A DNA stretch of 64,000 nucleotides from NCBI GenBank assembly GCA_039640495.1, contig CP046864.1:186001-250000 (forward strand), in the 5' to 3' direction. Source of the stretch: Rhodobacteraceae bacterium IMCC1335 (GTDB lineage: Bacteria; Pseudomonadota; Alphaproteobacteria; Rhodobacterales; Rhodobacteraceae). Shown here piece after piece: positions 36,829-45,530 of the stretch (position 1 is the stretch's first letter; the number at the start of each line of letters is the position of its first letter). The notes beneath the pieces were generated by a model. The model worked only from the letters and a program-made list of their open reading frames with translations. It was not told the DNA's origin and made no database searches. Both the position numbers and the translations under genes were made by a program.

Positions 36829-37646
36829 CCCTGATTGCGTTTGGCAATCGCGCTATCATCTTGGAGCTTGCGGGCGGCGCGCTTTGAAATCAACGAGGCG
36901 CTGATCACGCCAATGGTGACGATTGTGATCATAATCGTGGATAAGGCGTTGATCTCTGGGCTCACGCCAAGCCTGACTGCAGAAAATATTTTAATCGGCA
37001 ATGTGGTGGCCGAAGGGCCGGCAGTGAAGGAGGCAATCACCAGATCATCCAATGACAGGGTGAAGGCCAATAACCACCCCGAAATCACCGCAGGTGCAAT
37101 GATTGGCAAAGTGACCAAACGGAAGGCTTGAAGCGGGCTGCACCCCAGATCAAGCGCGGCTTCCTCGAGCGCGCGATCAAAACTGGCAAGGCGCGAGGAG
37201 ACCACCACCGAGACATAGCACATGGAAAACGTGGTATGCGCCAAGATAATTGTGAACACGCCGCGATCCAGCCCGATCCCGATAAACAGCAATAAAAGCG
37301 AGAGGCCGGTGATCACTTCTGGCATCACCAAAGGTGCGTAAATCATCCCGGAAAATAACGTGCGGCCCAAAAACCGGCCGGCGCGGATCAACACATAGGC
37401 GGCCAAAGTGCCAAGAATAGTCGCCAAAGTTGAAGAAATTAAACCCACTTTCAGCGTGACCCAGGCCGCGTCTAAAAACGCTTCATTTTTAAGCAACCGC
37501 CCATACCATTTGGTGGAAAACCCCGCCCAAACCGTGACCAGCTTTGAGGCGTTGAAGGAATAAATCACCAAAATCACCATCGGCAAATATAAAAATGCAA
37601 AGCCGAAGGTTAAAGCTGTGGCGTTGAACCAAGTGAACCTTTTCAT
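36825..37646 (-). CDS. ABC importer permease, PotI-like
   Basis: 273 residues with about six membrane helices. The inner-membrane coupling motif EEAALDLGCSPLQAFRLVTLPIIAPA (the EAA loop) lies near residues 163-190. It belongs to the PotC/PotI group of spermidine/putrescine transporters. It is coupled by 4-base overlaps to the preceding permease and the following oxidoreductase. Together with 37643-40824 it forms a complete binding-protein-dependent importer. Confidence 0.88.
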   Translation of the reverse strand: MKRFTWFNATALTFGFAFLYLPMVILVIYSFNASKLVTVWAGFSTKWYGRLLKNEAFLDAAWVTLKVGLISSTLATILGTLAAYVLIRAGRFLGRTLFSGMIYAPLVMPEVITGLSLLLLFIGIGLDRGVFTIILAHTTFSMCYVSVVVSSRLASFDRALEEAALDLGCSPLQAFRLVTLPIIAPAVISGWLLAFTLSLDDLVIASFTAGPSATTLPIKIFSAVRLGVSPEINALSTIMITIVTIGVISASLISKRAARKLQDDSAIAKRNQG

Positions 37647-38533
37647 TGTTCACCCTCGCGTTGTTTCTGCTCATTGCGTTGAAACAGAATAATCGGGATG
37701 ATTAAGATCAGCAGCAGGATGATCGCCACAGCCGAGGCCACGGGCCAATCCCGATTTGAGAAAAATTCTTCCCATAAGACCTTGCCAATCATCAAAGTGC
37801 GCGAGCCGCCAAGTAATGAGGGGATAACAAATTCACCAAGCGCGGGGATAAACACCAAAAAACACCCCGCAACAACGCCGTTTTTAGATAGCGGCAGCGT
37901 GATCAGCCAGAAGGCGCGCAGGCGTGAACATCCCAAATCAATCGCCGCCTCGAGCAAAGAATTGTCTAATTTTTCCAAACTGGCGTAAATGGGCAGGATC
38001 ATGAAGGGCAAGTAGGTATAGACAATCCCGATATATACCGCCCAATTGGTATTCAGAATGGTCAGCGGGGTTTCGATAAATCCGAGCGCCAATAACAGCT
38101 GGTTGAGCAGGCCTTCGGTGCCCAAAATGCCCATCCACGCATAAACGCGGATCAAAAAGCTGGTCCAGAAAGGCAGGATAACCAGCATTAGTAAAGTGGC
38201 GCGCCATTCGGTGTTGGCGCGGGCGATTCCATAGGCGATTGGATATCCGATCAACAGCGTCAGCGTGGTTGATATGAAAGCGATGCGCAGGCTTGACAGA
38301 TAGGCTTTCCAATAGAGATCATCCGAGGTTAAAAACACATAGTTTTCAAAATCTAGCGCCGCCCAAAAGCGTAGAAAACCCTGCCAGCCGGCGTTGAAAT
38401 CTAGGCGCGGTGTATAGGGGGGGATGGCCAGATCTATATCTGATAGTGATATTTTGAAAACGATCAAAAATGGCACCAAGAACAGCGCCACCAGCCATAA
38501 ATACGGCAGGCAAATCATCGCGAAGCGGCGCAT
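37643..38533 (-). CDS. ABC importer permease, PotH-like
   Basis: 296 residues, about six membrane helices and an EAA loop (LEAAIDLGCSRLRAFWLITLPLS, near residue 200). PotB/PotH-group permease that pairs with the PotI-like subunit to form the channel. The N terminus is short (MRRFAMICLPYLWLVALF). It starts 4 bases after the end of the upstream ATPase gene and overlaps the next permease by ATGA. Confidence 0.88.
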   Translation of the reverse strand: MRRFAMICLPYLWLVALFLVPFLIVFKISLSDIDLAIPPYTPRLDFNAGWQGFLRFWAALDFENYVFLTSDDLYWKAYLSSLRIAFISTTLTLLIGYPIAYGIARANTEWRATLLMLVILPFWTSFLIRVYAWMGILGTEGLLNQLLLALGFIETPLTILNTNWAVYIGIVYTYLPFMILPIYASLEKLDNSLLEAAIDLGCSRLRAFWLITLPLSKNGVVAGCFLVFIPALGEFVIPSLLGGSRTLMIGKVLWEEFFSNRDWPVASAVAIILLLILIIPIILFQRNEQKQREGEQ

Positions 38534-38537
38534 CTCT

Positions 38538-39674
38538 CTACCTTTTCAGCAGCACGCCAGCACTGCCTTGAAAATACACCCAGACCCTATCCTCCCAGGT
38601 CAGCCCGCGCTCAGACAGGCGCTGGGTATTCGCGGTTTGGGCCTTGATAATATGGCCAGAGGGCAGCTCGACATGATAGGTGGAAATATTACCCAAATAG
38701 GCAATATCCAGAATTTTACCCTGGTAGCTGTTTTCAGAAGCGGCGGGTTTTTCTGCTGAAATTCCCACTTTTTCGGGCCGGATTGCAAAATGAATGGTAT
38801 CATCTGTGCCGAAGCTGGCATCTGAGGGGGCGATGATCGGTGCGTGCTCGGCATCCCAAACAATTGAAATCTGGCGGTTTTCAGGCTTGGCTGTGCCGCT
38901 AATGATATTCACATCGCCAATAAAATCAGCGGTATAAATCGAATTTGGCGCTTCGTATATTTGCGAAGGCGTGGCCACTTGAACCATTTTGCCTTCATCC
39001 ATCAGCGCCACGCGCGACGAGACGGTCATGGCTTCTTCTTGATCATGGGTGACGATCACAAAGGTCGTACCGGTGCGCTCTTGAATATCCATCAATTCAA
39101 ATTGCGTTTCGCTGCGCAGCTTTTTATCCAGCGCGCCGAGCGGTTCATCGAGCAAAAGCAATTTTGGCGCTTTTGCCAAAGCGCGAGCCAAGGCCACCCT
39201 CTGGCGCTGGCCACCCGAAATTTGATGCGGTTTCCGATTGGCAAATTTGGCCAGGCGCGTCAGCCTCAGCATTTCCGCAACCCGCTGCGATATCACCTCT
39301 TTATCGCGCGTCTCGCGCCGCAAGCCAAACGCAATATTCTCCCAAACCGACAGATGCGGAAACAGCGCATAGGATTGGAACATCATATTTACAGCGCGTA
39401 AATTTGGCGGAATCGGTGAGATATCTTGACCATCCAGAAGAATGGTGCCGGCGCTGAGCGGTTCAAAGCCCGCAAGCAGCCGCATCAATGTTGTTTTTCC
39501 GCATCCTGACGGGCCCAAAAGCGCAAAAAACTCTCGCTCATAAATGCTGAGGTTCAAATTGTCGATGGCGGTAAAATTGCCAAAGCGCTTGCTGACGTTT
39601 CGAAACTCGATCAGCGGCTTTGCAGTTGGATCTGCCCAGGGTGCAAATATTTGCGTTTGGCCATTTGGCGCCAT
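38538..39674 (-). CDS. ABC importer ATPase, PotG-like
   Basis: 378 residues. Walker A GPSGCGKTT, signature ISGGQRQRVALARA, Walker B LLLLDEPLGALD and H-loop THDQEEAMT, followed by a C-terminal TOBE regulatory domain from about residue 290. It energises the importer whose permeases follow. A hydrophilic N-terminal extension of about 20 residues precedes the first strand. The gene is 64 bases from the binding-protein gene, and a large hairpin (39696-39727) lies between. Confidence 0.9.
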   Translation of the reverse strand: MAPNGQTQIFAPWADPTAKPLIEFRNVSKRFGNFTAIDNLNLSIYEREFFALLGPSGCGKTTLMRLLAGFEPLSAGTILLDGQDISPIPPNLRAVNMMFQSYALFPHLSVWENIAFGLRRETRDKEVISQRVAEMLRLTRLAKFANRKPHQISGGQRQRVALARALAKAPKLLLLDEPLGALDKKLRSETQFELMDIQERTGTTFVIVTHDQEEAMTVSSRVALMDEGKMVQVATPSQIYEAPNSIYTADFIGDVNIISGTAKPENRQISIVWDAEHAPIIAPSDASFGTDDTIHFAIRPEKVGISAEKPAASENSYQGKILDIAYLGNISTYHVELPSGHIIKAQTANTQRLSERGLTWEDRVWVYFQGSAGVLLKR

Positions 39675-39695
39675 TTAAAAACCCTTTTGGTTTGG

Positions 39696-39727
39696 TTTGG
39701 CCCGCGCGCAGATCAGCGCGGGCCAAA
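39696..39727 (-). terminator. Large hairpin between binding-protein and ATPase genes
   Basis: A perfect 12-base stem: TTTGGCCCGCGC (39696-39707) with GCGCGGGCCAAA (39716-39727), loop of 8. On the minus strand it follows the PotF-like gene, with no T-run, so it more likely protects the 3' end of the binding-protein mRNA or causes partial termination. This would raise binding protein over permease expression. A comparable element follows the other binding-protein gene at 54268-54298. Confidence 0.6.
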
Positions 39728-39738
39728 TCGGCGTGGTC

Positions 39739-40824
39739 TTAGGTGCCTGATTTAATTTTGGTCCACATCCGCGTCACTTGGCGCTGTATTTTTGGCGGAT
39801 AGGGCCGCGTTGTGAAGAGGTTTTCCAAAGTGGCTGCATCAGGGTAAATCGCGGGATCACCGATCACATCTTCTTCCAACATGGGCTGTGAGGCGAGATT
39901 GCCATTCGCGTAATATACATAGTTAGACGCATCCGCCATATTCTGCGCATCCATGATAAAGTTTAGGAATAAATGCGCGCCCTCTACATTGGGGGCATCG
40001 ACTGGAATGGCCATTTGATCGAACCACATTTGCGCGCCTTCTTTGGCCGCATTATACGCGATCTCTACGCCATTTTCGGCCTCATCTGCACGATCTCGGG
40101 CCTGCAAAATATCGCCAGACCAGCCGACGGCCACGCAGATATCACCATTTGCCAGCGCGTTGATATATTCAGAGCTGTGGAATTTTTTGATATGCGGGCG
40201 CACGGCCATAAACACCGCTTCGGCCTGCGCGATGACATCCGGATCATGGCTGTCAGGGTTTTCGCCCAAATATTGCAGCGCCGCTGGGATCATTTCGGAG
40301 GGAGCATCCAAGAAATATACCCCGCAGGCCGCCAATTTGGCCATATTATCGGCGTTGAACACCAGTTCTAAAGAATCAAGTGGTGCATCCGCGCCTAAAA
40401 TTTCCTGCACTTTGCCCACATTCACGCCAAGCCCCGTGGTGCCCCACATGTAGTTGATTGAATAGGCGTTATCGGGATCATACTGTTCGGTGCGCGAAGA
40501 GACCACATTCCACATATTGCTGTGGTTTGACAGTTTTGACATATCCAGCTTCTGGAAGGCACCGGCCACGATCTGGCGCTGCAAAAATGTTCCAGAGGGC
40601 ACAACCACATCATATCCCGAGCCGCCGGCCAGCATTTTGGTTTCGAGCACTTCATTGCTGTCAAACACATCGTAAACCAGTTTCAAGCCTGTTTCGGCCT
40701 CAAATTTACTAAGCAGGTTCTCGTCGATATAATCCGACCAGTTATAGACGCGCACTTCGTCTGCAAAAGCTGCGCTGGCTGTTAGCGTCAGGCCGGCAGC
40801 GGCCGCGATAAGGTTGAGTTTCAT
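39739..40824 (-). CDS. Periplasmic polyamine-type binding protein, PotF-like
   Basis: 361 residues with a signal peptide (MKLNLIAAAAGLTLTASAAFA). The mature start EVRVYNWSDYIDENLLSKFE is the typical PotD/PotF beginning. AVGWSGDILQARD and other aromatic/acidic residues line the site in this family. It likely delivers putrescine or a related diamine to the permeases. First gene of the minus-strand operon 35500-40824; TATAAGG-type sequence and a GGAG-like site precede the start. Divergent from the GntR regulator at 40994. Confidence 0.9.
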   Translation of the reverse strand: MKLNLIAAAAGLTLTASAAFADEVRVYNWSDYIDENLLSKFEAETGLKLVYDVFDSNEVLETKMLAGGSGYDVVVPSGTFLQRQIVAGAFQKLDMSKLSNHSNMWNVVSSRTEQYDPDNAYSINYMWGTTGLGVNVGKVQEILGADAPLDSLELVFNADNMAKLAACGVYFLDAPSEMIPAALQYLGENPDSHDPDVIAQAEAVFMAVRPHIKKFHSSEYINALANGDICVAVGWSGDILQARDRADEAENGVEIAYNAAKEGAQMWFDQMAIPVDAPNVEGAHLFLNFIMDAQNMADASNYVYYANGNLASQPMLEEDVIGDPAIYPDAATLENLFTTRPYPPKIQRQVTRMWTKIKSGT

Positions 40825-40855
40825 TCTGTGTTTCTCCTGTATAAGGAATGGGATA

Positions 40856-40869
40856 AGAGCGATCGCTCT
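40856..40869. promoter_or_regulatory. Palindrome in divergent promoter region
   Basis: AGAGCGATCGCTCT is a perfect 14-base palindrome about 32 bases upstream of the PotF-like start. It may be a regulatory site or chance; GCGATCGC cores recur by chance at moderate frequency. Confidence 0.3.
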
Positions 40870-40888
40870 GCATAGCTAATCTGATCAA

Positions 40889-40910
40889 ATATTGCCAGAC
40901 TTGGCAATAT
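40889..40910. promoter_or_regulatory. Candidate operator for the GntR regulator
   Basis: A perfect inverted repeat with arms ATATTGCCA (40889-40897) and TGGCAATAT (40902-40910) around a 4-base spacer. It sits midway between the divergent PotF-like and GntR-family genes. A 9-base perfect dyad in a 169-base divergent promoter region next to a GntR/FCD regulator makes an autoregulatory operator likely. Binding is inferred. Confidence 0.6.
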
Positions 40911-40993
40911 GTTTATGATTTCACGCGTGCAATGAACTGACAAGCTCTGTCGTTTCATTTGTATTTTTTTGGCGATCGTTTTGGACTATATCG

Positions 40994-41656
40994 ATGACGA
41001 ACCTAGATAAAAACCTTTCTGCTGCCGTTTTGCCGGTTCATGAAATTGTCTATCAGGATTTGCGCGCGCTGATTTTATTCGGTGAATTTATTCCCGGTGA
41101 AGCGGTGACCATACAAGGGTTGGCCACGCGGCTTTCCGCGGGTCGCACGCCCGTGCGCGAAGCGATCAGAAGGCTGACCGCTGAAGGGGCGTTGAACTTT
41201 AATGACAATCGGCGGGTCTGCGTGCCAACCTTAAGCCTCAAAGATCTAGAAGATGTATCTTTTGCGCGTCAATTTCTTGAGCCAAAGCTTATTTTTATGG
41301 CGGCGCAGCAGGTTACGGCGCAGGATATCACTGCGCTTATCACGCTAGATAGCGCGCTTGATCAGGCCATTTTCCGCGGCGATGCGCCGATGTATCTGCG
41401 GTTAAATTATCAATTTCATCACCAGCTTTACCAATTGGCGCGGGCTCCAATTTTGAGCGCCTTAACCGATGGTTTATGGCTGCGCTTCGGGCCGTCATTG
41501 CGCATCGTCTGTGGGCGGCTTGGAACGCTTCATCTCGTGGATCAACATAAAGAAACATTGCTTGCGCTGAAAGCGGGTGATCCGCAGGCGGCCTCGGATG
41601 CGATTTTACAAGATGTTTTGCAGGGGATGGAGCAAATTCGCCTCGGCATTGCGTAA
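40994..41656 (+). CDS. GntR-family transcriptional regulator (FCD type)
   Basis: 220 residues. A winged helix-turn-helix lies at about 20-85 (GEAVTIQGLATRLSAGRTPVREAIRRLTAEGAL, the TPVREAIRRL recognition region typical of GntR). An all-helical ligand-binding FCD-like domain follows (about 90-215). It is divergent from the polyamine-type importer and upstream of a class III aminotransferase on its own strand. It probably senses an amine or its breakdown product and controls both sides (inference). The palindrome at 40889-40910 is its likely binding site. Confidence 0.87.
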   Translation: MTNLDKNLSAAVLPVHEIVYQDLRALILFGEFIPGEAVTIQGLATRLSAGRTPVREAIRRLTAEGALNFNDNRRVCVPTLSLKDLEDVSFARQFLEPKLIFMAAQQVTAQDITALITLDSALDQAIFRGDAPMYLRLNYQFHHQLYQLARAPILSALTDGLWLRFGPSLRIVCGRLGTLHLVDQHKETLLALKAGDPQAASDAILQDVLQGMEQIRLGIA

Positions 41657-41677
41657 AGGCCGTGGGTGGTGATTCGA

Positions 41678-41705
41678 TTGACAATAAATAATTTGATCAT
41701 ATTCT
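41678..41705 (+). promoter_or_regulatory. Probable promoter of the aminotransferase gene
   Basis: TTGACA (41678-41683), 16 bases, then TATTCT (41700-41705), about 55 bases before the ATG at 41761. A consensus -35 and a fair -10 suggest that the aminotransferase has its own start of transcription apart from the GntR gene. Confidence 0.45.
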
Positions 41706-41760
41706 GCAAAGGCGCGCGATATTGCGCACATTCTGCCCCCGCAAAGTCAAAGGTACCACG

Positions 41761-43155
41761 ATGAATCAATTGACCAATTATTTGCCTACAGATGAATTGC
41801 AGAGGCGCAACGCGGCCCATCATATGCAACCATTTTCTGCGCAAGATGAGCTGTCGGCTCAAGGCGCGCGGGTGATAACCAGCGCCAAAGGTGTCTATAT
41901 CACTGATTCAGACGGCAACCAGTATCTGGATGCAATGGCGGGGTTATGGTGCGTGAATATCGGTTATGGGCGCAGCGAATTGGCCGATGTGGCGGCGCGT
42001 CAGATGCGCGAATTGCCCTATTATAACACATTTTTTCAAACCACACATGTGCCAGTGATCGAATTGTCAGAGCGCTTGGCCCAATTGGCCCCAGACAATT
42101 TGAACCACGTATTTTATGCCGGCTCAGGATCCGAGGCCAATGACACCAATATTCGGATGGTGAGGCAATATTGGGCGCTCAAAGGCCATCCTGAGCGCAA
42201 GGTTATCATCAGCCGGAACAACGCCTATCACGGGTCAAGTCTGGGCAGCGCCTCGCTGGGTGGAATGAGCGCGATGCACGCCCAAGGTGGCATGCCAATT
42301 CCCGATATTCATCATATCAACCAGCCCAATTGGTGGTCAGAAGGGGGCGATTTGGACCCTGAAGAATTTGGGTTGGCCCGCGCCCGCGAGCTTGAACAAG
42401 CGATTTTAGATATTGGTCAAGAGCACGTTGCGGCCTTTATCGGTGAACCCGTGCAAGGCGCTGGTGGTGTGATCGTGCCGCCGCAGAGTTATTGGCCCGA
42501 AATTCAACGCATTTGCCGTAAATATGGTATCTTGCTGATCGCTGACGAGGTGATCTGCGGCTTTGGGCGCACGGGTAATTGGTTTGGTAGCCAAACCTTG
42601 GATATTCAGCCCGATATCATGACCATCGCAAAAGGCCTTAGTTCGGGCTATCAGCCGATTGGGGGCTCAATCGTCAGCGACGAAATTGCCGCTGTTATGG
42701 CAACCGCGGAGTTCACTCATGGCTATACTTATTCCAGCCATCCGGTGGCCGCGGCGGTGGCTTTGGAAAATATCCGGATTCTTGATGAAGAAAATATCGT
42801 TACGAATGTGCGCATGCATACGGCCCCCTATTTAAAAACCCAATGGGAAAGCCTGAGCGATCATCCAATGGTGGGGGAAGCCAAGATTGTGGGAATGATG
42901 GGTTCAATCGCTTTGACGCCGGATAAACAGAGCCGGGCAAAATTTGAAGCCGATGCGGGAACTGCGGGCTATATCTGCCGCGAGCTCTGCTTTGCCAATA
43001 ATTTGGTGATGCGTCATGTCGGCGATCGGATGATTATTTCGCCGCCCTTGATTATTTCCACCGATGAGATTGATATATTGATCAGCCGGGCGCGCAAAGC
43101 CTTGGATGAAACCCACGCGGCGCTGATTGAAAAAGGCCTTTGGAAAGCGGCTTAG
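41761..43155 (+). CDS. Class III aminotransferase, probable polyamine/omega-amino acid transaminase
   Basis: 464 residues. GSGSEANDTNIRMVRQYW binds the PLP phosphate, IADEVICGFGRTG carries the pyridine aspartate, and TIAKGLSSGYQPIGG the Schiff-base lysine. It resembles putrescine-pyruvate and beta-alanine-pyruvate transaminases (SpuC-like). The ATG at 41761 is preferred over an in-frame start at 41722. The neighbouring importer, PuuB-like oxidoreductase and GntR regulator suggest that it deaminates the imported amine. Specificity is inference. Confidence 0.88.
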   Translation: MNQLTNYLPTDELQRRNAAHHMQPFSAQDELSAQGARVITSAKGVYITDSDGNQYLDAMAGLWCVNIGYGRSELADVAARQMRELPYYNTFFQTTHVPVIELSERLAQLAPDNLNHVFYAGSGSEANDTNIRMVRQYWALKGHPERKVIISRNNAYHGSSLGSASLGGMSAMHAQGGMPIPDIHHINQPNWWSEGGDLDPEEFGLARARELEQAILDIGQEHVAAFIGEPVQGAGGVIVPPQSYWPEIQRICRKYGILLIADEVICGFGRTGNWFGSQTLDIQPDIMTIAKGLSSGYQPIGGSIVSDEIAAVMATAEFTHGYTYSSHPVAAAVALENIRILDEENIVTNVRMHTAPYLKTQWESLSDHPMVGEAKIVGMMGSIALTPDKQSRAKFEADAGTAGYICRELCFANNLVMRHVGDRMIISPPLIISTDEIDILISRARKALDETHAALIEKGLWKAA

Positions 43156-43187
43156 CTGCGCGTTTCTATGCTGCGCATTTGATTTTT

Positions 43188-43207
43188 AAAACGCAGGTTT
43201 GCCTGCG
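43188..43207 (-). terminator. Intrinsic terminator downstream of the DUF1194 gene
   Basis: CGCAGG (43192-43197) and CCTGCG (43202-43207) form a 6-base GC-rich stem with a 4-base loop, followed on the minus strand by TTTT at 43191-43188. It lies between convergent genes and could serve both, although the T-run favours the minus strand. Confidence 0.55.
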
Positions 43208-43226
43208 AGCTTTCGGATCGGGTTTC

Positions 43227-43925
43227 TTAACGCATCCTAGGCGAATTTTCCGAGTAAAGCGGTGCAATTTCACGCTGGATTTTTTGGAAAATTGCGCGCG
43301 GGAAATCATCATAGCCATCGGCTATTTCCACGAAGGATAGCGGCCCGCGTTGGATATCATTTACATAAAACTCAAGCGGGTCTGGGTGATCTCCGCGGAT
43401 GACCAGCCCGTTAATCGTGACGCCCAAGCCAGCAATCAGACTGGCCATTTGACCCGTGCTTTCGCCTTGATTGGCCCTGCCATCGCCGGAAAGATCGATC
43501 ACTTTGCGCTCACATGGCGTGGGGTTTTGGGCAAACATTGAAAACGCGTGGCTCAGGCCCTGCGCGGGGGCAGTAAATTCAAAGCGAAAGGCGCGTTTCA
43601 TCTGATCGATCTCAGTTGCAAAGCGCGCGATTGAAGATTTATCTTGTAAATGCCGCCAAGGTAGCATGACGCGTTGTTTGTCTAGACCGCTCCATTGGGT
43701 GAGGCTGACCGCAATGCCCCCGTCCATCCAATTGATCATGTCGATAATTTCGGGATGCCGGAACGCATTGGCCGTGCCGCTGCGCATCAGGTCAAATTCA
43801 TATTGATCCACCGAGCGCGATACATCCATCGCGATCACCAATTCGATCTCGCAGGCAAGGGCTGGGTGAAACCCAAGAAACAGGCTGCAGATGAAGCTTT
43901 TTAATGGTGTGAAACGCATCTTCAT
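43227..43925 (-). CDS. Exported DUF1194 protein with von Willebrand A-like fold
   Basis: 232 residues with an N-terminal signal (hydrophobic FICSLFLGFHPALACE). The mature part begins ELVIAMDVSRSVDQYEF, whose D-x-S-x-S is the first part of a MIDAS metal site; VIDLSGDGRANQG provides a later acidic loop. DUF1194 proteins are common in Rhodobacterales and have no established function; periplasmic or surface adhesion is a guess from the vWA fold. It precedes a terminator at 43188 and lies 28 bases from the next gene upstream. Confidence 0.85.
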   Translation of the reverse strand: MKMRFTPLKSFICSLFLGFHPALACEIELVIAMDVSRSVDQYEFDLMRSGTANAFRHPEIIDMINWMDGGIAVSLTQWSGLDKQRVMLPWRHLQDKSSIARFATEIDQMKRAFRFEFTAPAQGLSHAFSMFAQNPTPCERKVIDLSGDGRANQGESTGQMASLIAGLGVTINGLVIRGDHPDPLEFYVNDIQRGPLSFVEIADGYDDFPRAIFQKIQREIAPLYSENSPRMR

Positions 43926-43953
43926 TCTGGCCTAATCTAACGCAAGAGGGCGG

Positions 43954-44454
43954 TTATTTTAACCCTGTTTGCAGCATATGTTGGCGATATTGCGAACATC
44001 CATAGATCGCGCCGCACACCTCTACCAATTCCGCAACGGAGGCATCCTTTTGCATCAGTTTTTGGCGCTTTATCACCAGATGCCCCTGTTCATTGGTAAA
44101 CACCATTTCAGGATGAAGGGCTTTAACATCCTGCGCGATAATCCCGAAACTAGGCAGATCGGCCATGCCAAGGGCTTTGGCCTCTGGCGTCCAGCGCCAT
44201 CTGCGCACAATCAAGCCATTGCGCAAGATCACCCGATCCACAACATAGCTTACCAGCCGCGCATCTGTGGAATAATCATCCGTACCGCCCGCCGCATCAT
44301 CGGTTTTCAAAGCAGAACCCTTGGCCTGTGGAACGATCTTGATCGATGATCCGGCTTGCGCGCCCTGCGCTGCGATCTGCCCCGCAATCAGTACGGCGCT
44401 CATCACGGCCCGTTTGAAAATAGACCGCACCCTCATCGTGTTCTCTGTTTCCAT
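43954..44454 (-). CDS. Small exported protein with S74/tail-fibre chaperone-like domain
   Basis: 166 residues; a signal peptide ends near residue 35 (AAQGAQA). The remainder resembles the intramolecular chaperone domain of tail spikes (peptidase S74 family): STDARLVSYV near the start, RRWRWTP, then FGIIAQDVKALHPEMVFTNEQGHLVIKR, which fits the GxxAQ-x-V-x-x-x-x-P pattern. The SDxRxK-like start is altered to TDARLV, and no tail-fibre stem precedes it. As no phage genes are nearby, this is a stand-alone host protein of unknown role. An internal ATG at 44436 is an alternative start. A C-terminal cysteine pair (CGAIYGC) is present. Confidence 0.6.
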   Translation of the reverse strand: METENTMRVRSIFKRAVMSAVLIAGQIAAQGAQAGSSIKIVPQAKGSALKTDDAAGGTDDYSTDARLVSYVVDRVILRNGLIVRRWRWTPEAKALGMADLPSFGIIAQDVKALHPEMVFTNEQGHLVIKRQKLMQKDASVAELVEVCGAIYGCSQYRQHMLQTGLK

Positions 44455-44491
44455 TCGATGCGCATCACGCCGCTTTCCCTTCTGTCATGAC

Positions 44492-44519
44492 ATAAATAAA
44501 CCTCGCTCGTCTTTGTCAA
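44492..44519 (-). promoter_or_regulatory. Probable promoter for the S74-like gene
   Basis: On the minus strand TTGACA (44519-44514), 16 bases, then ATTTAT (44497-44492), about 38 bases before the ATG at 44454. The -35 is perfect and the -10 is partial. Confidence 0.4.
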
Positions 44520-44548
44520 GTTTGGGTGCCAAAGGGCGGGTTTAGGCG

Positions 44549-45442
44549 TTAAAGCGCGCTGTTTTGCGCGTTTCTCTTTGTTTCGGGTTTGGCGCTGACT
44601 CGGGCAAATAGGGCGACCGATGCCAAAATTGTAAGACCTCCAGCCAGTTCGGTAGGGCTCATCGCTTCGCCCAAGAAAATCCACGGCCAGATGGGGCCTA
44701 GAACGCTTTCGATCAAAACCAAAAGGCTGACTTCGGCGGCCGGAACATAGCTCGCCCCCCATGTGACAAAGGCAATGCCGATGCCGATCCCAAAAGCGCC
44801 CATGATCAAAATGATCACTAAATCCTGCGGCAATATAGCAAAACCGGCCCCTGAAAAAAGGGTTGCGCCCGCGCCCATCAGCGCGCAGATCGCACCGCCG
44901 GTGAAGGTTCCACCCAGCACATCTTGTTTGCCGCTTTTGCGCGCCAGAACCAGCATTAAGGCAAAACAGGCGGCGGAAATTAAGGCCATCACATTGCCAA
45001 AGCTTTGGCCAAGCTGAGCCCCTTCGCGCACCATAAGGTAAACCCCGCAGGAGGCAAAGATCATCGCAATCCAAGTGACATTCTGCGGCTTTTCATTGAT
45101 CCAAACCCAGCCGATTATTGCCGCTATAAAGGGCGTGGCCGAGAGGATAAACAGAGTTGAGGCAATGCTGGTATAAAGCATGGCGAAGACATAGCAGGTA
45201 AAAGCCAGTGCCAGCGCCGAGCCCATTTTGAAATCTGCTTGATCCAAGCGCCGTAAAAACTGGACCGGTCCAATGCGGCGGCGCAAACAGCTGACAAGGC
45301 CCACGATTGCGCAGAGGCTCAGCGAGCGGTAAAATAAGATCTGAAAACCATTCGCATCGGTGACAAGGCGCATGTAAAGCCCCACAAAGCTCATAAATGT
45401 GCCCCCAAGAAGGATCAGCATTACCGCGTTTTTCTTGCTCAT
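44549..45442 (-). CDS. EamA/DMT-family membrane transporter
   Basis: 297 residues, about ten hydrophobic segments in two EamA repeats. The start at 45442 (MSKKNAVMLIL) has AAGAGG at the right distance; the frame extends to 45457. It lies 88 bases downstream of the DoeD-like aminotransferase on the same strand and may be the last gene of the ectoine operon. A role in exporting an intermediate or related solute is speculative. It differs in sequence from the DMT transporter at 34583. Confidence 0.84.
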   Translation of the reverse strand: MSKKNAVMLILLGGTFMSFVGLYMRLVTDANGFQILFYRSLSLCAIVGLVSCLRRRIGPVQFLRRLDQADFKMGSALALAFTCYVFAMLYTSIASTLFILSATPFIAAIIGWVWINEKPQNVTWIAMIFASCGVYLMVREGAQLGQSFGNVMALISAACFALMLVLARKSGKQDVLGGTFTGGAICALMGAGATLFSGAGFAILPQDLVIILIMGAFGIGIGIAFVTWGASYVPAAEVSLLVLIESVLGPIWPWIFLGEAMSPTELAGGLTILASVALFARVSAKPETKRNAQNSAL

Positions 45443-45530
45443 TCGAACCTCTTGCATTGGGGCTGCTTAGATATGCCCCAGATATTATTGCCTGCTCTAA
45501 TACTGAAAAATTGGGGAAACAAAAAATGTT

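Noticed and set aside
43954..44454. Prophage remnant around the S74-like gene
   Set aside because: No integrase, capsid, terminase or other tail genes occur nearby, and both neighbours are ordinary chromosomal genes.
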